64,000 bases of DNA from Achatina immaculata (lineage: Eukaryota > Mollusca > Gastropoda > Stylommatophora > Achatinidae), in NCBI GenBank assembly GCA_009760885.1, contig CM019701.1, forward strand, positions 38,057,197 to 38,121,196. The letters are read 5' to 3'. Below, one piece after another: positions 10,001 through 19,612 of this stretch. The position numbers were made by a program, and so were the translations under genes. A model generated the notes under the pieces. That model was not told where the DNA came from. It did not search any database and saw nothing but the letters and a program-made list of their open reading frames with translations. Position 1 is the stretch's first letter; every line of letters begins with the position of its first letter.

Positions 10001-13000
10001 CATGTACGAGGGGCGTTCAGAAAGTAATGTATGACATCGTTTTTTTAAAACTAATAATGAAGATAGAAGAACGAAATTTTGCACACTTTAAATATGGCAT
10101 GTGCCGATTGTGTGAACCAAATTGCACAGCAACCGGCCAAAGAATATGGCTGTTCTAACCGTTGAAAATGAGCCTGTTAGCAACTTGCGGTATAAGCAGC
10201 GAAATGAGATAGAATTTCTCGTTGCAGTTAAGGAAATTTATGTGAACATTCACAAGCGCTTATGCGATGTGTATGGAAGTTTTTCAGTCGACAGGAGTAC
10301 AGTCAGTCGCTAGGTTCAGAGAATCAAAGAATCAATAATTGGAGATAAGGAGTTGCATGATCGGCCGCGCTGTGGACGTCCTGCCACAGCCACCAATGCA
10401 AAAATGTTGAAATGCACTAAGGGTATTATTCTTACTGATAGGCTTATCACTACTCAACAATTGGCCTTAAACCTGTCAGTCAGTAATGGTAGTGCAAGTG
10501 CTTAAAGATGAACTCCGAGAGGTAAGATTTGAAGATGATGAAGAAGTGATTCATGTAGCGAAGAAATGGCTACATAATCAAGAGAAAATCTGGTACGGGC
10601 TAGTAATACATGTACTTGTTTCGCGCTGGCGTAAAGCCGTACAAGTTGATGGGGATTATGTTGAATAATACCGATGTTTACATGACATATCCATGGTCAT
10701 TGTTTATAAATTTCATGCTTTTTTAATAAACAGCTCATGAGAAAAACGATGCGGTGCATTACTTTCTGAACGCCCCTCGTATTTCTGTCTCGTTTAGAGA
10801 CTAGATTCAAGTAATTATGGCTCCTATAAAGATTAGACTAAAGCAATTCTGTCATTTATAGAAACAAGACTCATGTATTTCTGTCTCTTCTAGCGATTAG
10901 ACTCGTGTATTTCTGTCTCGTATAGAGGCAAGAATAAACCTTCTGAAAGAAGATACAGCTATTAGGAGAAAGAAAAGACAGTCTACAGTGCGATCTAAAC
11001 CGGATGAAAAAGTGTACTTGAAATGAGGGTTGCAAAGAAAGATCCTTATTTAACATTGTCTAACCCTGTCATGTAGATTGTAGCAAACAGCAACAACAAC
11101 AAAACAAACACAACAAATTTTATCCAGATTATTTAGTTTCGTGTGAGACTACAAGCTGCAATATTACAAAATATGACGGGATAAGTAATGAAAATTTCAT
11201 TTTCTTATACTCCAATAAATTACTTCTCTCAATCGTCTTCTTCGAACGGTGCTAGAAATTTGATAATTTTCTGTTTGACAGAAAAGTGTATCAGTCGAGT
11301 GATTATCACTGCCGAAAATCCATTGAGCAGCATTTGCTTACCCCCTCCCCCCCCCCCCCCCCGGGCTACAACTATTTACTTTTTTGTTTGTTTGTTTGTT
11401 TTTGGTAAACGCAAAGGCAGATCATTTTCCCTCATTTTTTCCCCTCATTCTGTCATAGGTGAAAATGACAAATAAGGAACATTGTAATACAAGTTGTATC
11501 CGGTAAGTAATGTGACTGATTCCATAAAATTCGATTTGCTAAATATATATTTACATATGCTTAAAATTTCTCGAAATAACATCCCTGAGCATCAATACAC
11601 CGTTGCCAGCGGTTCTGCCACGCGTCGTAGCTCGTCTGGAAGTCTTGAACAAGGATCTCCTTCAAAGCACTCGTCACAGCAGTTTGCACGTAATTAACAG
11701 TCCAAAGATGGTGGCTTTTCAAGTTTGATTCAAGCCGGCTAAAGTCCGGACTGTAAGGGGGTAGACACAGCGTTGCCACTGTTTGTTTCGCCAGAAACTC
11801 TCTCACTAGCAGCAACGCATGGTTCGGAGCATTGTCGTGGTGAAGAACCCAGATGTTGGCGATTTCCGGGCGGACGACGCGACTCTGTTCTTCAGCCGTT
11901 TAAGCACTTCTACGTAAAATGCTGCTTTGACCATTTGTCAGGCTGATAAGAACTCTTTATGGACAACACCTTTAGAGTAAAAAAAGACAATGAGCATCGA
12001 TTTCACCTTCGATTTACACATTCCAGCCTTCTTTGGTCGAAGAGACTCAAAGCTCTGTCTTTTCGTCTCTGGATCGTACTCAAAGACCCGCGTTTCATCA
12101 CCGGTTATCACTTTCTCAGAAAAATCAGGTTCACTCCTCACATGGTCCAAAAGCTCACTAGAAATCAACACATGGTTTTTCTTCTGTTCGTCACTCACAA
12201 CGTTAGGAACCAATTTGGCACAAATTTTCCGCATGTGCAATTCTTTCGTGACGATTTCCTGCGCAATGGATTTTGGGAGTTCCACTTGATCTGCTACCAA
12301 TCTAAGACTCAGACGTCGGTCAGAGGCCAAAACCGCTTCCACCGTAACAGCATTGTTGGAAGGGTGGAACGTTTAATGGGCGCCCTGTGCGTTGTTCATC
12401 TCATCAAGCTCTCTCTGTCTTCGTTGAACGTCTTGTGCAACCGTAACGCTTTGCTTTCGATAAAGAATCATTCCCGTAGGCTTTCTGTATCATAGTAAGC
12501 GTCTCATGGGCGGATTTTTCAAGTTTAACAGAAAACTTTATCACGTATCGCTGCTCGACACTCCTCTGCATTTTAACCGTTACGCGACGCTTAAACAGCT
12601 GTCACTTGGCAAGCGATCCACACTCTGTAAAAGCTCAGAGCCAAATGACGAGACATTGACCCCTTACCTAACATGCCCCACTAACCTTCAGGCCCGGAGA
12701 ATATCCCCCAGCCACCCACTCCCCGGCCCTGCTGATTGGTTGAATAAAATAAGTCTCATTACTTACCGGACACACCTTGTACTGTATGTATTACATGTTT
12801 TATATTATTTTAATTATTAAACTGTTTATGAAGTATTAGGTTATACTGTATCAAGGATTAGATCATTATCTTGTACGTCAAGGATCGCAATGCTTAATAT
12901 TGTATTAAGTATTACATTGTTTATGAACTGCAAATGAAAATATGTGTACATGTATTATTAAGTAGATAACTTGTAAAAGACACTTAAAAAACAAGGCAAA

Positions 13001-16000
13001 AGCATATGTCGATAAAACAGTCCTCATATAAAATAAATGTTAGAATGGACAAGAATATATTAATGAATGTTCATTCAGGAGGATGAATTTCTAGGGCCTT
13101 CATAAACGTATGCGCGAACTTGAAGATCGATGAACGAACTGAATGATTTCTTCGGGAATTTTTGTCTCAGGTTTCGTGGCCTACTTTTGGTAGAGCGTGG
13201 GAGCAGCGAAAATGTCTTACCTAGCGTCGGGCAGTACTCTCCAATGAAACGTTTCGTCAGAAACCTCACTGTCAGAGCTGAAATGTATAGCAAATGATCT
13301 GCTTACACAGTTTGTTTTGTTGTCTGGTGTTTACACTAAATATTACTCATCCATCCATGTTTGTATGTCCTTTAATCTATTCTTCTGCCCTTATTCTTTA
13401 TCAATCTGTTCCTCTGAAGCAAATCGGTCATTCTAACTTTGTTCTCTTTTGGCCTGCCCGTCTGAGAGTCCTTGCGTTGGTTTGTTTGTCTGTCAACGTA
13501 CCTATGTATGCGCGCATGTCTGTATCAACAATGTACCAATCCGTCAGTCTGTTTGTCTAATCTAATGTCTGTTGACGTACCTATCTATGCTCGTCCTGTC
13601 TGTCTCAACATAGTAAAAAACTTTAAAATTGTTAATACCGGTAAGAATAGTTCAGTTGTCGCTACATTTTGTCTGCTCTGTTTTCATTTCCAACTGCTTG
13701 ATTTTTTTTTCCACACGTTTGAAATAATCACTAGTCAACATCATGTGCATGTACTCCTTCGTGTTGTCGTGTTTCATTTTGAAATATGTCACAGGGGAAA
13801 AAACATGGAGTACAATCAAGATTTTCTGTCATCATCATCATCATCATCAGGTGCCGTGCCGACTGGCGTTGTCTATTATGCTTCTCCAGAGTACCCGATC
13901 CTTCATGCAGGCCATCAGCTCAGTTGGTGATCTCCTCTCACACCATCCCGTCAGACTGTCCAGTATCATTTCTCTTGGTCTTCCTCTTTATCTTCTTCCT
14001 TCTATTTTTCCTGTTATAATATTTTCAATGCCCCCTCTTCTCATTGCATGTCCTATGAAAGTACATTGTCTCTCTCTTATCTTTTTGACAAGGTTTTTTG
14101 TCTCTCCACCTCTTCTAATACATTCTTCATTAGTTATTTTTGCTGTCCAGGGATTCACAACATTCTTCTAATAAACCACATTTCTACTGCTTCCAATAAT
14201 TTTTGTGCAGACTTGCCTATTGTCCATGATTCACTTCCGTATAACAAGATAGGTTCAATATAGCCTTTTAGGACTCTTTTTCTAACATTCATTGATAAAG
14301 ATATGTTAGCTAATATGTTTCTCATGATCTGAAATGCAGTCTTTGCTTGGCATATTCTGTTCCTAATTTCTGTTCTGCAGTTCCCATCTGAAATTATTAC
14401 TGCTCCAAGGTATTTGAATTTCTGCACCTGCTTTATAATAGTTCCGTTTAATTTAATACTGCATGTTGGTGGATTATGTTTCTTAGATATAACCATAGTC
14501 TCTGTCTTTTTGATGTTCAAAGTAAGCCTTTCTGTTCACTTTCTTTGGCGATGTTATCCAAGAGATTTTGCAGGTCTTGTTGGTTCTCAGCTATCAGTAT
14601 TGTGTTGTCAGCATACCTAAGGTTGTTAATATTGTATCCTCCAATTTTTATGCCTAGTTCTGTGATGATTGTTCTTAGAATATTCTCGCTATACAGAGAA
14701 AAAAGGTCTGGAGATAGTACACATCCTTGTCGCACCCCTTGTTTTATAGATTGATATTTTCCAATTCTATTTTCAACTCGAACTGCTGCTTCTTGCTGCC
14801 AGTATAGATGTTTTACAATCCTCAGGTCTTTGCGGTCTATATTGATGTCTTCAAGCATTTTAATAATTTCATTATGTTTCACCTTGTCAAATGCCTTGGT
14901 GTAATCAATGAAGCATAAGTAGAGATCTTTCTGTACTTCTAAAGCTCTTTCTGTTAGTGTTCGTAAAGCATAAATGGCATTGTGTGTTCCCTTTCCTTCA
15001 ACAAATCCAAACTGTTCATCTGCTATTTCCATTTTTATCTTTTTCCTTGTTCTTCTCATAATTATTCTCAGAAGTAGCTTCGTTATGTGACATGAGAGGC
15101 TGATAGTCCGGTGGTCGTCACATTCTTTTTCACCTGGTTTCTTTGGTAGTGCTATAAACGTGGATTTAATCAGGTCACTGGGAATATAACCACTGTTGTA
15201 AATGTCATTCAGTAACTTGGTTATTATTTTTATTACTGTCTCCTCTAGTGCCTCTATTTCTTCTATTGTTATATTATCAGGCCCAGTCGCTTTTCCTTTC
15301 TTCATGTGTTTGATGGCATCTATGATTTCATCTTCAAGTATTGGCGGTCCATCACAGTTTTCAGTATCTGGTATTAATTCTGGTCTTTCTCCTCTATATA
15401 GCTCACCGATATACTCTGTCCACCTGTCCACAATGTCTTCTTTTCCCATTAACATTTTACCTTCTTTCGATTTCAGGCATCCTGTGGTATATTTTGTTTT
15501 CCTGCCTGTGAGTTCATTAATTCGTTTGGGCATGTTTTTGCTGTCTTTATTATCAGAGTCCTCTGTCTGCCTGCACTGTTCATTTAACCACACTTCTTTT
15601 GCTTCTCTGCATTTGCGTCTTATTTCTTTATTTATCTTGCTATATTTTTCCTCGTTATTTTTATTCCTCCTCCTCTTGTCCATCAGTCTTAAGATTTCGT
15701 CTGTCATCCATTTATTTTTAGGGGCTTCTTTTTTTGGTGGTATTATCTCCTTAACAGTTTGGTGGATAGAATCTCTTAACATTTCCCATTGTTCATCTAT
15801 ACTATTTATCTTTGCTATTGCATTGTATCTATTTGTTATAATAACTTTGTATTGTTCTCGCAGTTCTTGGTCATTTTTAAGAAGTTCTGTATTCAGTTTG
15901 ATGTTTCTCACTTTTCTGCATGCTTTCTTTAGCTTTATTCTAACTTTTCCACAGAGTGGATCATGGTCACTATTGCAGTCAGCTCCTGGCATGGTTTTTG

Positions 16001-16789
16001 TTGTCAGTAATGCATTGCGGAATCGTTTGTTGATTAATATGTAGTCTATCTGGTTAAAAGTCTTTTTGTCTGGGCTGCACCACGTTGGCAGTCTTCGAGG
16101 ATGTTGTTTAAACCAGGTGTTTCCTACAACCATGCTGTGTATTCTTGCCCATTCAATTAATTTATAACCTCTGTCATTCCTCTCCCCCAGTCCATAGTCA
16201 CCAACGATGTCTGAAGTTCTTCCTTTACCAACTTTGGCTTTAAAATCTCCCATGACTATGGTAACTTCATGTTATATGTAAATAAGTGCACATACAAACA
16301 AAAAAAAACAATAAACAAAGGGGTATATCGATAGGGAAATTAATTAATGTATTATACGTTTTTCATATTAAGGAAAATATGATACACCACGTATAGTGGA
16401 TATAGAGTTAGTGCCGAGGTTTTCCTTTCTCCACAAAGCAGGACTTGATGTTAGTATCGTAACTGTATTATTTCCACAGGTTTAGGAAGAGCCAGGCACA
16501 CAATGATAAACTCTTTCACTACAAACGGACACTGGGTGTGCTGGTAGGTCATGCCTACATATGCGAAACAATTCTCAGAATTCTTCTTTTTTAAGTAAAG
16601 TCTAAATAAATTGAAAAGTAACACTTTTCTAAACAAATTTCGAAGATTAACCATACAGTAATTTGTTCCGTTACTTTACCGTGCGAAAGTCTCGTTGTTT
16701 CCTGTTCAAATTTATATCTGAAACTACCTTTATGTAAAAATAAAAGTGTTTGTTTATTTGTTGTTATTGTTGTCCGGTAATCATCATCG

Positions 16790-16821
<32 letters not shown>

Positions 16822-18774
16822 GGCTCAACCCAGGGGTGGAAGTCACTAGTGGTGAGGACTCGTCCTTCTGGACAAAAGCTCCATCCTGGTCACAACTAGG
16901 AAGGGTAGCGGGCATGACCACAAAATGCTGAAGTCGGAGACACTGGACCAGGGCAGTCAGATAGGCAACCACCTCTCACCCGGCGGGGATGTATGCGTAT
17001 CCTAATCACGCTGAGGTTTTCCGGTGAGAAAGTCCAACTCTGGACTGGATGGGCAACCACCTCTCACCCGGCGGTGATACACAGGTATCTCAAAACACGT
17101 CGAGGTTTTCCGGTGAGAAGGTCCAACTCTTGCCTGGGTGGGCTACTGCCTCTCACCCAGCGGGGATGCACTGATATCCCAAACACGTCGAGGTCTTCCG
17201 GTGAGAAAGTACAACTCTAGACTAAACTGGTGCAACGAAAACCACAGTGTCACGCAATCCGCTTCAGAGACCCACCAAGAATACAGGCTAAAGCCCTGCG
17301 ATACCCTGAACCCCTTGTGGTCCTCTTGGGGATCTCGTGTGGTCCTTTCGGGGACCACATAGGAGACCACGGGACCTAACGAGGACCACAGGCATAAATT
17401 CAGTAGGATCACAGTGCGGTTTTGGTGGTAGAAGCAAACGAAGAAGAAGATCATCATCATCATCATGTGCCATGCCTGGAGGCATTGGCTACCATGTCTC
17501 TCCACAGTTTCCGGTGTTTCGTGTTATGTATCAGTTCTGTTGTGCCTTTCCTATGCCATTTTGTCCAGCCATCTAAGATGTTCTCTCTTGGCCTACCTCT
17601 CTCCCTTTCCTGCCTCCAGTTTTCCCTGTTGTCACGATATGTTCAATCCCTCCTCATCTCATTATGTGGCCGATAAACCTTGAGTCTCCCTATAAGTACT
17701 AGACATTTGCAGAGACCATGTGGGTATGTTTGTGTCTCCAAAAGTTGGTACCTGCTGGGGAACTGAATCTAAGCGAAGGAATTTCCGTGTCGTGACCTCG
17801 TTCCTTTTCCGGGTGTCAAATTTTAGACCAAATAGGCACTATCAAACACCTTTTTTTACTGTACACTCGTGGCTAGGCGGTTGCTCGACCTGCTGGAGCC
17901 GTGGGTCAAGTCCTAGGTAATTCTTTTGTAATTTTTCTTTCTCTCAAGTCAGAAAGTGCTTTGTCTATGATTTGTTCGAGGTTTACCCATACAATACTAT
18001 GTTCTATTATTTTACTTTTCTAAACCAACCCATATTTTAAAATTAATTAGTAACTCCCTCTTGGCAGGTACCCTGATCAAAGAACCCTTTGGTTAAGACA
18101 AAAGCGTCGTTATTTTTTAATTAAACCAGATGTTTTGGACTGACCTGCACATTGAATGTCGGGAGTATGGTCCACATCTCGCCACGGGTAGACCCTGTTT
18201 GCAGTACCACCGGGTCACGGCCTGTTGTTTTCGTCGTCTTAAAAAAAAATTAGTAATCTCCTTCCAGTTATTTTTCCCCATCAAAATGTCTCTTCAGAAT
18301 GTGTTCTCGCAGAGCATGGAAATTAATTCAGGAGTGGCAGAGTTAAGGCCCTCCCTGGATGGAATTATCGCCCTTTACATGAGAGACGTGCCCCAGCCAG
18401 GTCACTTCTTTTGAGGCAAAATGTATAAATTACGTCTTCTACTGTATACAAATAATAACAAACTTAGCTGTACACCACACGCGCCAGTAAATCATATTAG
18501 AAATCAAATACCTTTTAAAAAGAATTTTGAACATTTATCAAATAAACTATCCTGACACATTACATAACACGTAACACTGCTATAAATTTGAAATTTCTGC
18601 TACTTGTCTTTCATTTGGTAGCACGTGAACAAATTACGCTAGAAATAGGAGAAAAAAATTCTACAAAGTCTTACCTGTTTTTCCTACACCTGGGGATCCA
18701 AGGACCACAATTCTACAAACATTATCCTTGCTGTCATTTGCTGGCGGAGACTTTAGAAGGCGGGAACCATTCAT
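6611..18774 (-). CDS. RERG/RASL11-type Ras-like small GTPase, 4 coding exons
   Basis: Joining 18774-18675, 13277-13221, 8782-8706 and 7069-6611 gives 693 nt: 230 codons plus TAG, with no frame break. P-loop GSPGVGKT is at residues 26-33, switch I YCPTLE at 48-53, switch II DTAGQ at 74-78, NKND at 132-135 and ELSA at 160-163, so the guanine-nucleotide and catalytic glutamine positions are all present. The stretch after the P-loop ([12 protein letters not shown]) and the basic C-terminal KFKQAIQKV resemble RERG and RASL11 proteins. There is no C-terminal CAAX box, as in that family, so prenylation is not expected. The start is the first ATG after an in-frame TAG 36 nt upstream. Introns are 5,397, 4,438 and 1,636 nt and full of transposons. 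A role as a GTP-binding signalling switch is inferred from the family. RERG versus RASL11 versus RASL12 cannot be settled by eye. Confidence 0.9.
7185..7690. repeat. Small minisatellite split by an RTE fragment
   Basis: Units of the ATAAAGAGAATGTTTTC type lie at 7185-7268 and 7590-7690, with the R1 fragment between them. Confidence 0.75.
7270..7589 (+). mobile_element. RTE family R1 3' fragment
   Basis: The open frame reads [16 protein letters not shown], then [20 protein letters not shown] frameshift follows, then the RGRP-like/[18 protein letters not shown] and YRSAV segments. It ends AAATGAATG. It lies in GTPase intron-proximal DNA just upstream of exon 4, inside a minisatellite. Confidence 0.85.
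7766..8045 (-). mobile_element. Family B repeat
   Basis: Shares the blocks CAGCCGATGCTGTG, GGAGCGGGTTATGG, CTCCACCACCATGGGGAC and TTAGCCAGGCTAGG with copies at 19.6, 25.0, 28.9, 29.4, 33.5, 53.7 and 57.6 kb. The CTTGTCTTGT edge is an (ACAAG)n tail on the other strand, which sets the orientation as minus. An 18-bp G tract interrupts it near 8000. Confidence 0.85.
8706..8782 (-). CDS. GTPase exon 3 (switch II, DTAGQ)
   Basis: This 77-nt exon follows acceptor TTATTTTTCAG and ends GGCCAG before donor GTTAGC. It encodes residues 53-78, from ESVYRY to DILDTAGQ, with the catalytic glutamine as the last codon. An acidic [10 protein letters not shown] loop lies between the switches. The donor lacks the usual A at +3, so it is weaker than the other two. 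Confidence 0.92.
8921..9710 (-). mobile_element. RTE family C 3' portion
   Basis: On the minus strand this aligns with the 3' 800 bp of the longer copy at 13829-16268: the region from the post-YADD segment to [20 protein letters not shown] and a (GAT)n tail. ATATAT on both sides is a possible 6-bp TSD. It is 5'-truncated, with stops and frameshifts. Confidence 0.88.
10007..10779 (+). mobile_element. Mariner internal-deletion derivative
   Basis: TA (10005-10006 and 10780-10781) flanks 38-bp terminal inverted repeats that begin CGAGGGGCGTTCAGAAAGTA, with four mismatches. The interior encodes the mariner N-terminal HTH ([25 protein letters not shown]), a TAG replacing a conserved Trp at 10311, then [12 protein letters not shown] and [14 protein letters not shown]. 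It then jumps to the transposase C-terminus ([31 protein letters not shown]). The catalytic DDD core is missing, so this 773-bp copy is non-autonomous. Confidence 0.93.
11490..12779 (-). mobile_element. Full-length degenerate mariner element
   Basis: TA at 11488-11489 and 12780-12781 flanks inverted repeats beginning CAAGTTGTATCCGGTAAGTA on the left and CAAGGTGTGTCCGGTAAGTA on the right. At 1,290 bp it has the usual mariner length. The transposase reads on the minus strand from about 12571: [12 protein letters not shown], then [38 protein letters not shown] and LPPYSPDF, ending [19 protein letters not shown]. All three catalytic Asp positions (DD34D type) survive, but a TGA near 11940 and frameshifts break the frame. 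It is a different lineage from the mariner at 10007. Confidence 0.94.
12785..13220. other. Intron 2 sequence, nothing recognised
   Basis: AT-rich sequence without a repeat family or motif that I can name. Confidence 0.4.
13221..13277 (-). CDS. GTPase exon 2 (switch I side)
   Basis: This 57-nt exon is phase 1 on both sides. It lies between acceptor ATTTCAG and donor GTAAGA and encodes residues 34-52, which include [12 protein letters not shown] and the switch I PTL. The exon is too small to find by ORF length; family similarity and the fitting phases identify it. Confidence 0.92.
13278..13828. other. Intron 1 sequence near exon 2
   Basis: Contains a loose repeat of GTCTGTTTGTCT and GACGTACCTATCTATG words (13480-13610). 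No gene was recognised. Confidence 0.4.
13829..16268 (-). mobile_element. RTE family C retrotransposon, 5'-truncated
   Basis: This is the longest retroelement copy in the window. It keeps the C-terminal third of the apurinic endonuclease, the whole reverse transcriptase, the RGRP tail region and a (GAT)n tail at 13829-13849. It lies in intron 1 of the GTPase in the same orientation. The 5' break falls just before the endonuclease GDF motif. I found no convincing target-site duplication. Confidence 0.93.
14155..16253 (-). pseudogene. RTE endonuclease/reverse transcriptase remnant
   Basis: The first 578 codons (16253-14517) are open. They start with endonuclease motifs [30 protein letters not shown] and SDHDPL, followed by RT motifs [53 protein letters not shown] and the catalytic box. 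The box reads YADN instead of YADD, so a metal-binding Asp is lost. A one-base deletion near 14520 moves the rest ([12 protein letters not shown] to [22 protein letters not shown]) into another frame. The copy is dead by two independent lesions. The long plus-strand open frame over it is its shadow. Confidence 0.93.
16270..16780. other. Intron 1 sequence, nothing recognised
   Basis: AT-rich, no family or motif identified. Confidence 0.4.
16784..16832. repeat. (ATC)n microsatellite
   Basis: About 45 bp of CATCAT. It is probably the outer part of the (GAT)n tail of the RTE at 17453-17700, separated from it by the family E insertion. Confidence 0.85.
16833..17452 (+). mobile_element. Family E retroposon, truncated copy
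   Basis: Three tandem ~88-bp modules (about 16990-17230) each contain CCGGTGAGAAAGTCCAAC, then CACCTCTCACCCGGCGG. The copy then shares AATTCAGTAGGATCACAGTG and GGTTTTGGTGGTAGAAGC with the copy at 61738-62943 and ends in (GAA)n. It sits inside an (ATC)n tract, with ATC repeats on both sides. Confidence 0.82.
17453..17700 (-). mobile_element. RTE 3' fragment (family C relative)
   Basis: On the minus strand this is a diverged RTE 3' end: the RGRPRE-like region, then GTTTCCGG-type and GGCATGGCAC blocks and a (GAT)n tail at the left. It differs from the family C copies by many substitutions, so it is a sister family. Confidence 0.6.
17702..18022 (+). mobile_element. SINE S1 with its upstream block
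   Basis: TGGCTAGGCGG (17870-17880) is the degenerate A box. The B box has decayed to GGGTCAAGTCC (17902-17912). The body shares TTCTTTTGTAATTTTTCTTT and GTGCTTTGTCTATGATTTG with minus-strand copies at 51.9, 55.5 and 56.0 kb. The 110-bp block before it (GTTGGTACCTGCT, ACCTCGTT) is also found next to the 55.5-kb copy, in the same order. Confidence 0.75.
18023..18674. other. Intron 1 sequence near exon 1
   Basis: The short open stretch at 18286-18415 ([15 protein letters not shown]) matches nothing I know. No repeat was recognised. Confidence 0.3.
18675..18774 (-). CDS. GTPase exon 1 (start codon and P-loop)
   Basis: The ATG is at 18774-18772. The exon encodes 33 residues plus one base and ends ACAG before donor GTAAGA. 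A short polar N-terminal extension of about 20 residues precedes the first beta strand (CRIVVLG) and the P-loop GSPGVGKT. The residue matching Ras Gly12 is proline. Upstream in frame lies TAG, so no longer N-terminus is open within this exon. Confidence 0.9.
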
Positions 18775-19320
18775 TACCCGTGATTGCTTGAATGCAGGCA
18801 ATGGGCGTGGCTATTGTTTATATTGATAGATACATTTCAATGACACGTGATGTTTTCCTTGAAACTGACAGTTAAAAAAAAAAATCTGTTCACGTGAAAT
18901 TCAGAAACCAGGTCATAGATCTATATAATTTGAACGTTGAATTGTACTTGCCACTGATGCACGTCCACCTGGAAATATTGTGTTACTTTAGTCCTGTATG
19001 ATATTACTTTAGTCCTATATCATGAGCTGTCAGTCTTGTAGGTATCATATAAGGATGACAGTTAAAGCTGAAAACATTTTTGCCAAGGGCCTTGTTCTGG
19101 TATTCTTGTAGCCTAAAAAACTTGGCAGTTTTCATACAGAAATCGGTAAAATCTCCTGTAGGAATTTTCGTTGCATAATATTCATTTTGTATATGTAATG
19201 TTGTCCAATATTAGGAGTTCTTGGATATTTCGATTTTTAAATATTTGTAAACACTCACTGACCTCAGCATGGCCGTCCTGCTCAGAAAACACATAAACAA
19301 GGAAGCATAAATGTATTACT
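18775..19320. other. 5' flank of the GTPase gene
   Basis: Contains an in-frame stop 36 nt before the start codon and the E-box CACGTG at about 18892. No TATA box at a sensible spacing was found. The transcription start is unknown. Confidence 0.35.
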
Positions 19321-19326
19321 CATCAC

Positions 19327-19458
19327 CGTTCTTGTAAGTGCACAGAGAAACTGGCGATGATTCTCTGCAATCAGAGCTTGGTTTTGCAACACCTGTGGCG
19401 CTTCTGTCGACCTCATGGACTCTCCACTGACGTCTTTTTCTTCCTTTCCTGGAATGAC
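19327..19458 (-). other. Candidate orphan exon, 44 codons
   Basis: On the minus strand a C-rich tract ending CCCCCACAG precedes 132 nt of open frame (VIPGKEEKDVSGES, then APQVLQNQALIAENH) that stops at AACG before GTGATGAG. Length is a multiple of three and the composition looks protein-like. It lies 550 nt upstream of the GTPase start codon. It might be a 5' exon of that gene or of another gene, or chance. No family was recognised. Confidence 0.25.
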
Positions 19459-19612
19459 CTGTGGGGGTGGGGTGGGGATATTAGACGTGAAAAAAATCAA
19501 AACATACATTGGCTGAAGCCAAGAATCACATTCTGTGACCATGAATGAAGAAATATAACCAGTCAAAATTCTACCTCACTTCAACAAAATCTGAATACAG
19601 CAATCATTACTT

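Larger units (their letters stand above)
8840..10935. repeat. ~36-bp minisatellite split by two transposons
   Basis: Units with TATTTCTGTCTCGTATAGAG and ACAAGACTCG occur at 8840-8920, 9711-10006 and 10780-10935. The interruptions are an RTE remnant (8921-9710) and a mariner (10007-10779). The array lies in GTPase intron 2. Confidence 0.9.

Noticed and set aside
15202..16044. 280-codon plus-strand open frame
   Set aside because: It is the reverse strand of the RTE reverse transcriptase; the translation is hydrophobic with no domain.
13829..16268. Clean target-site duplication for the long RTE copy
   Set aside because: Flanks share only a few bases once the (GAT)n tail is set aside.
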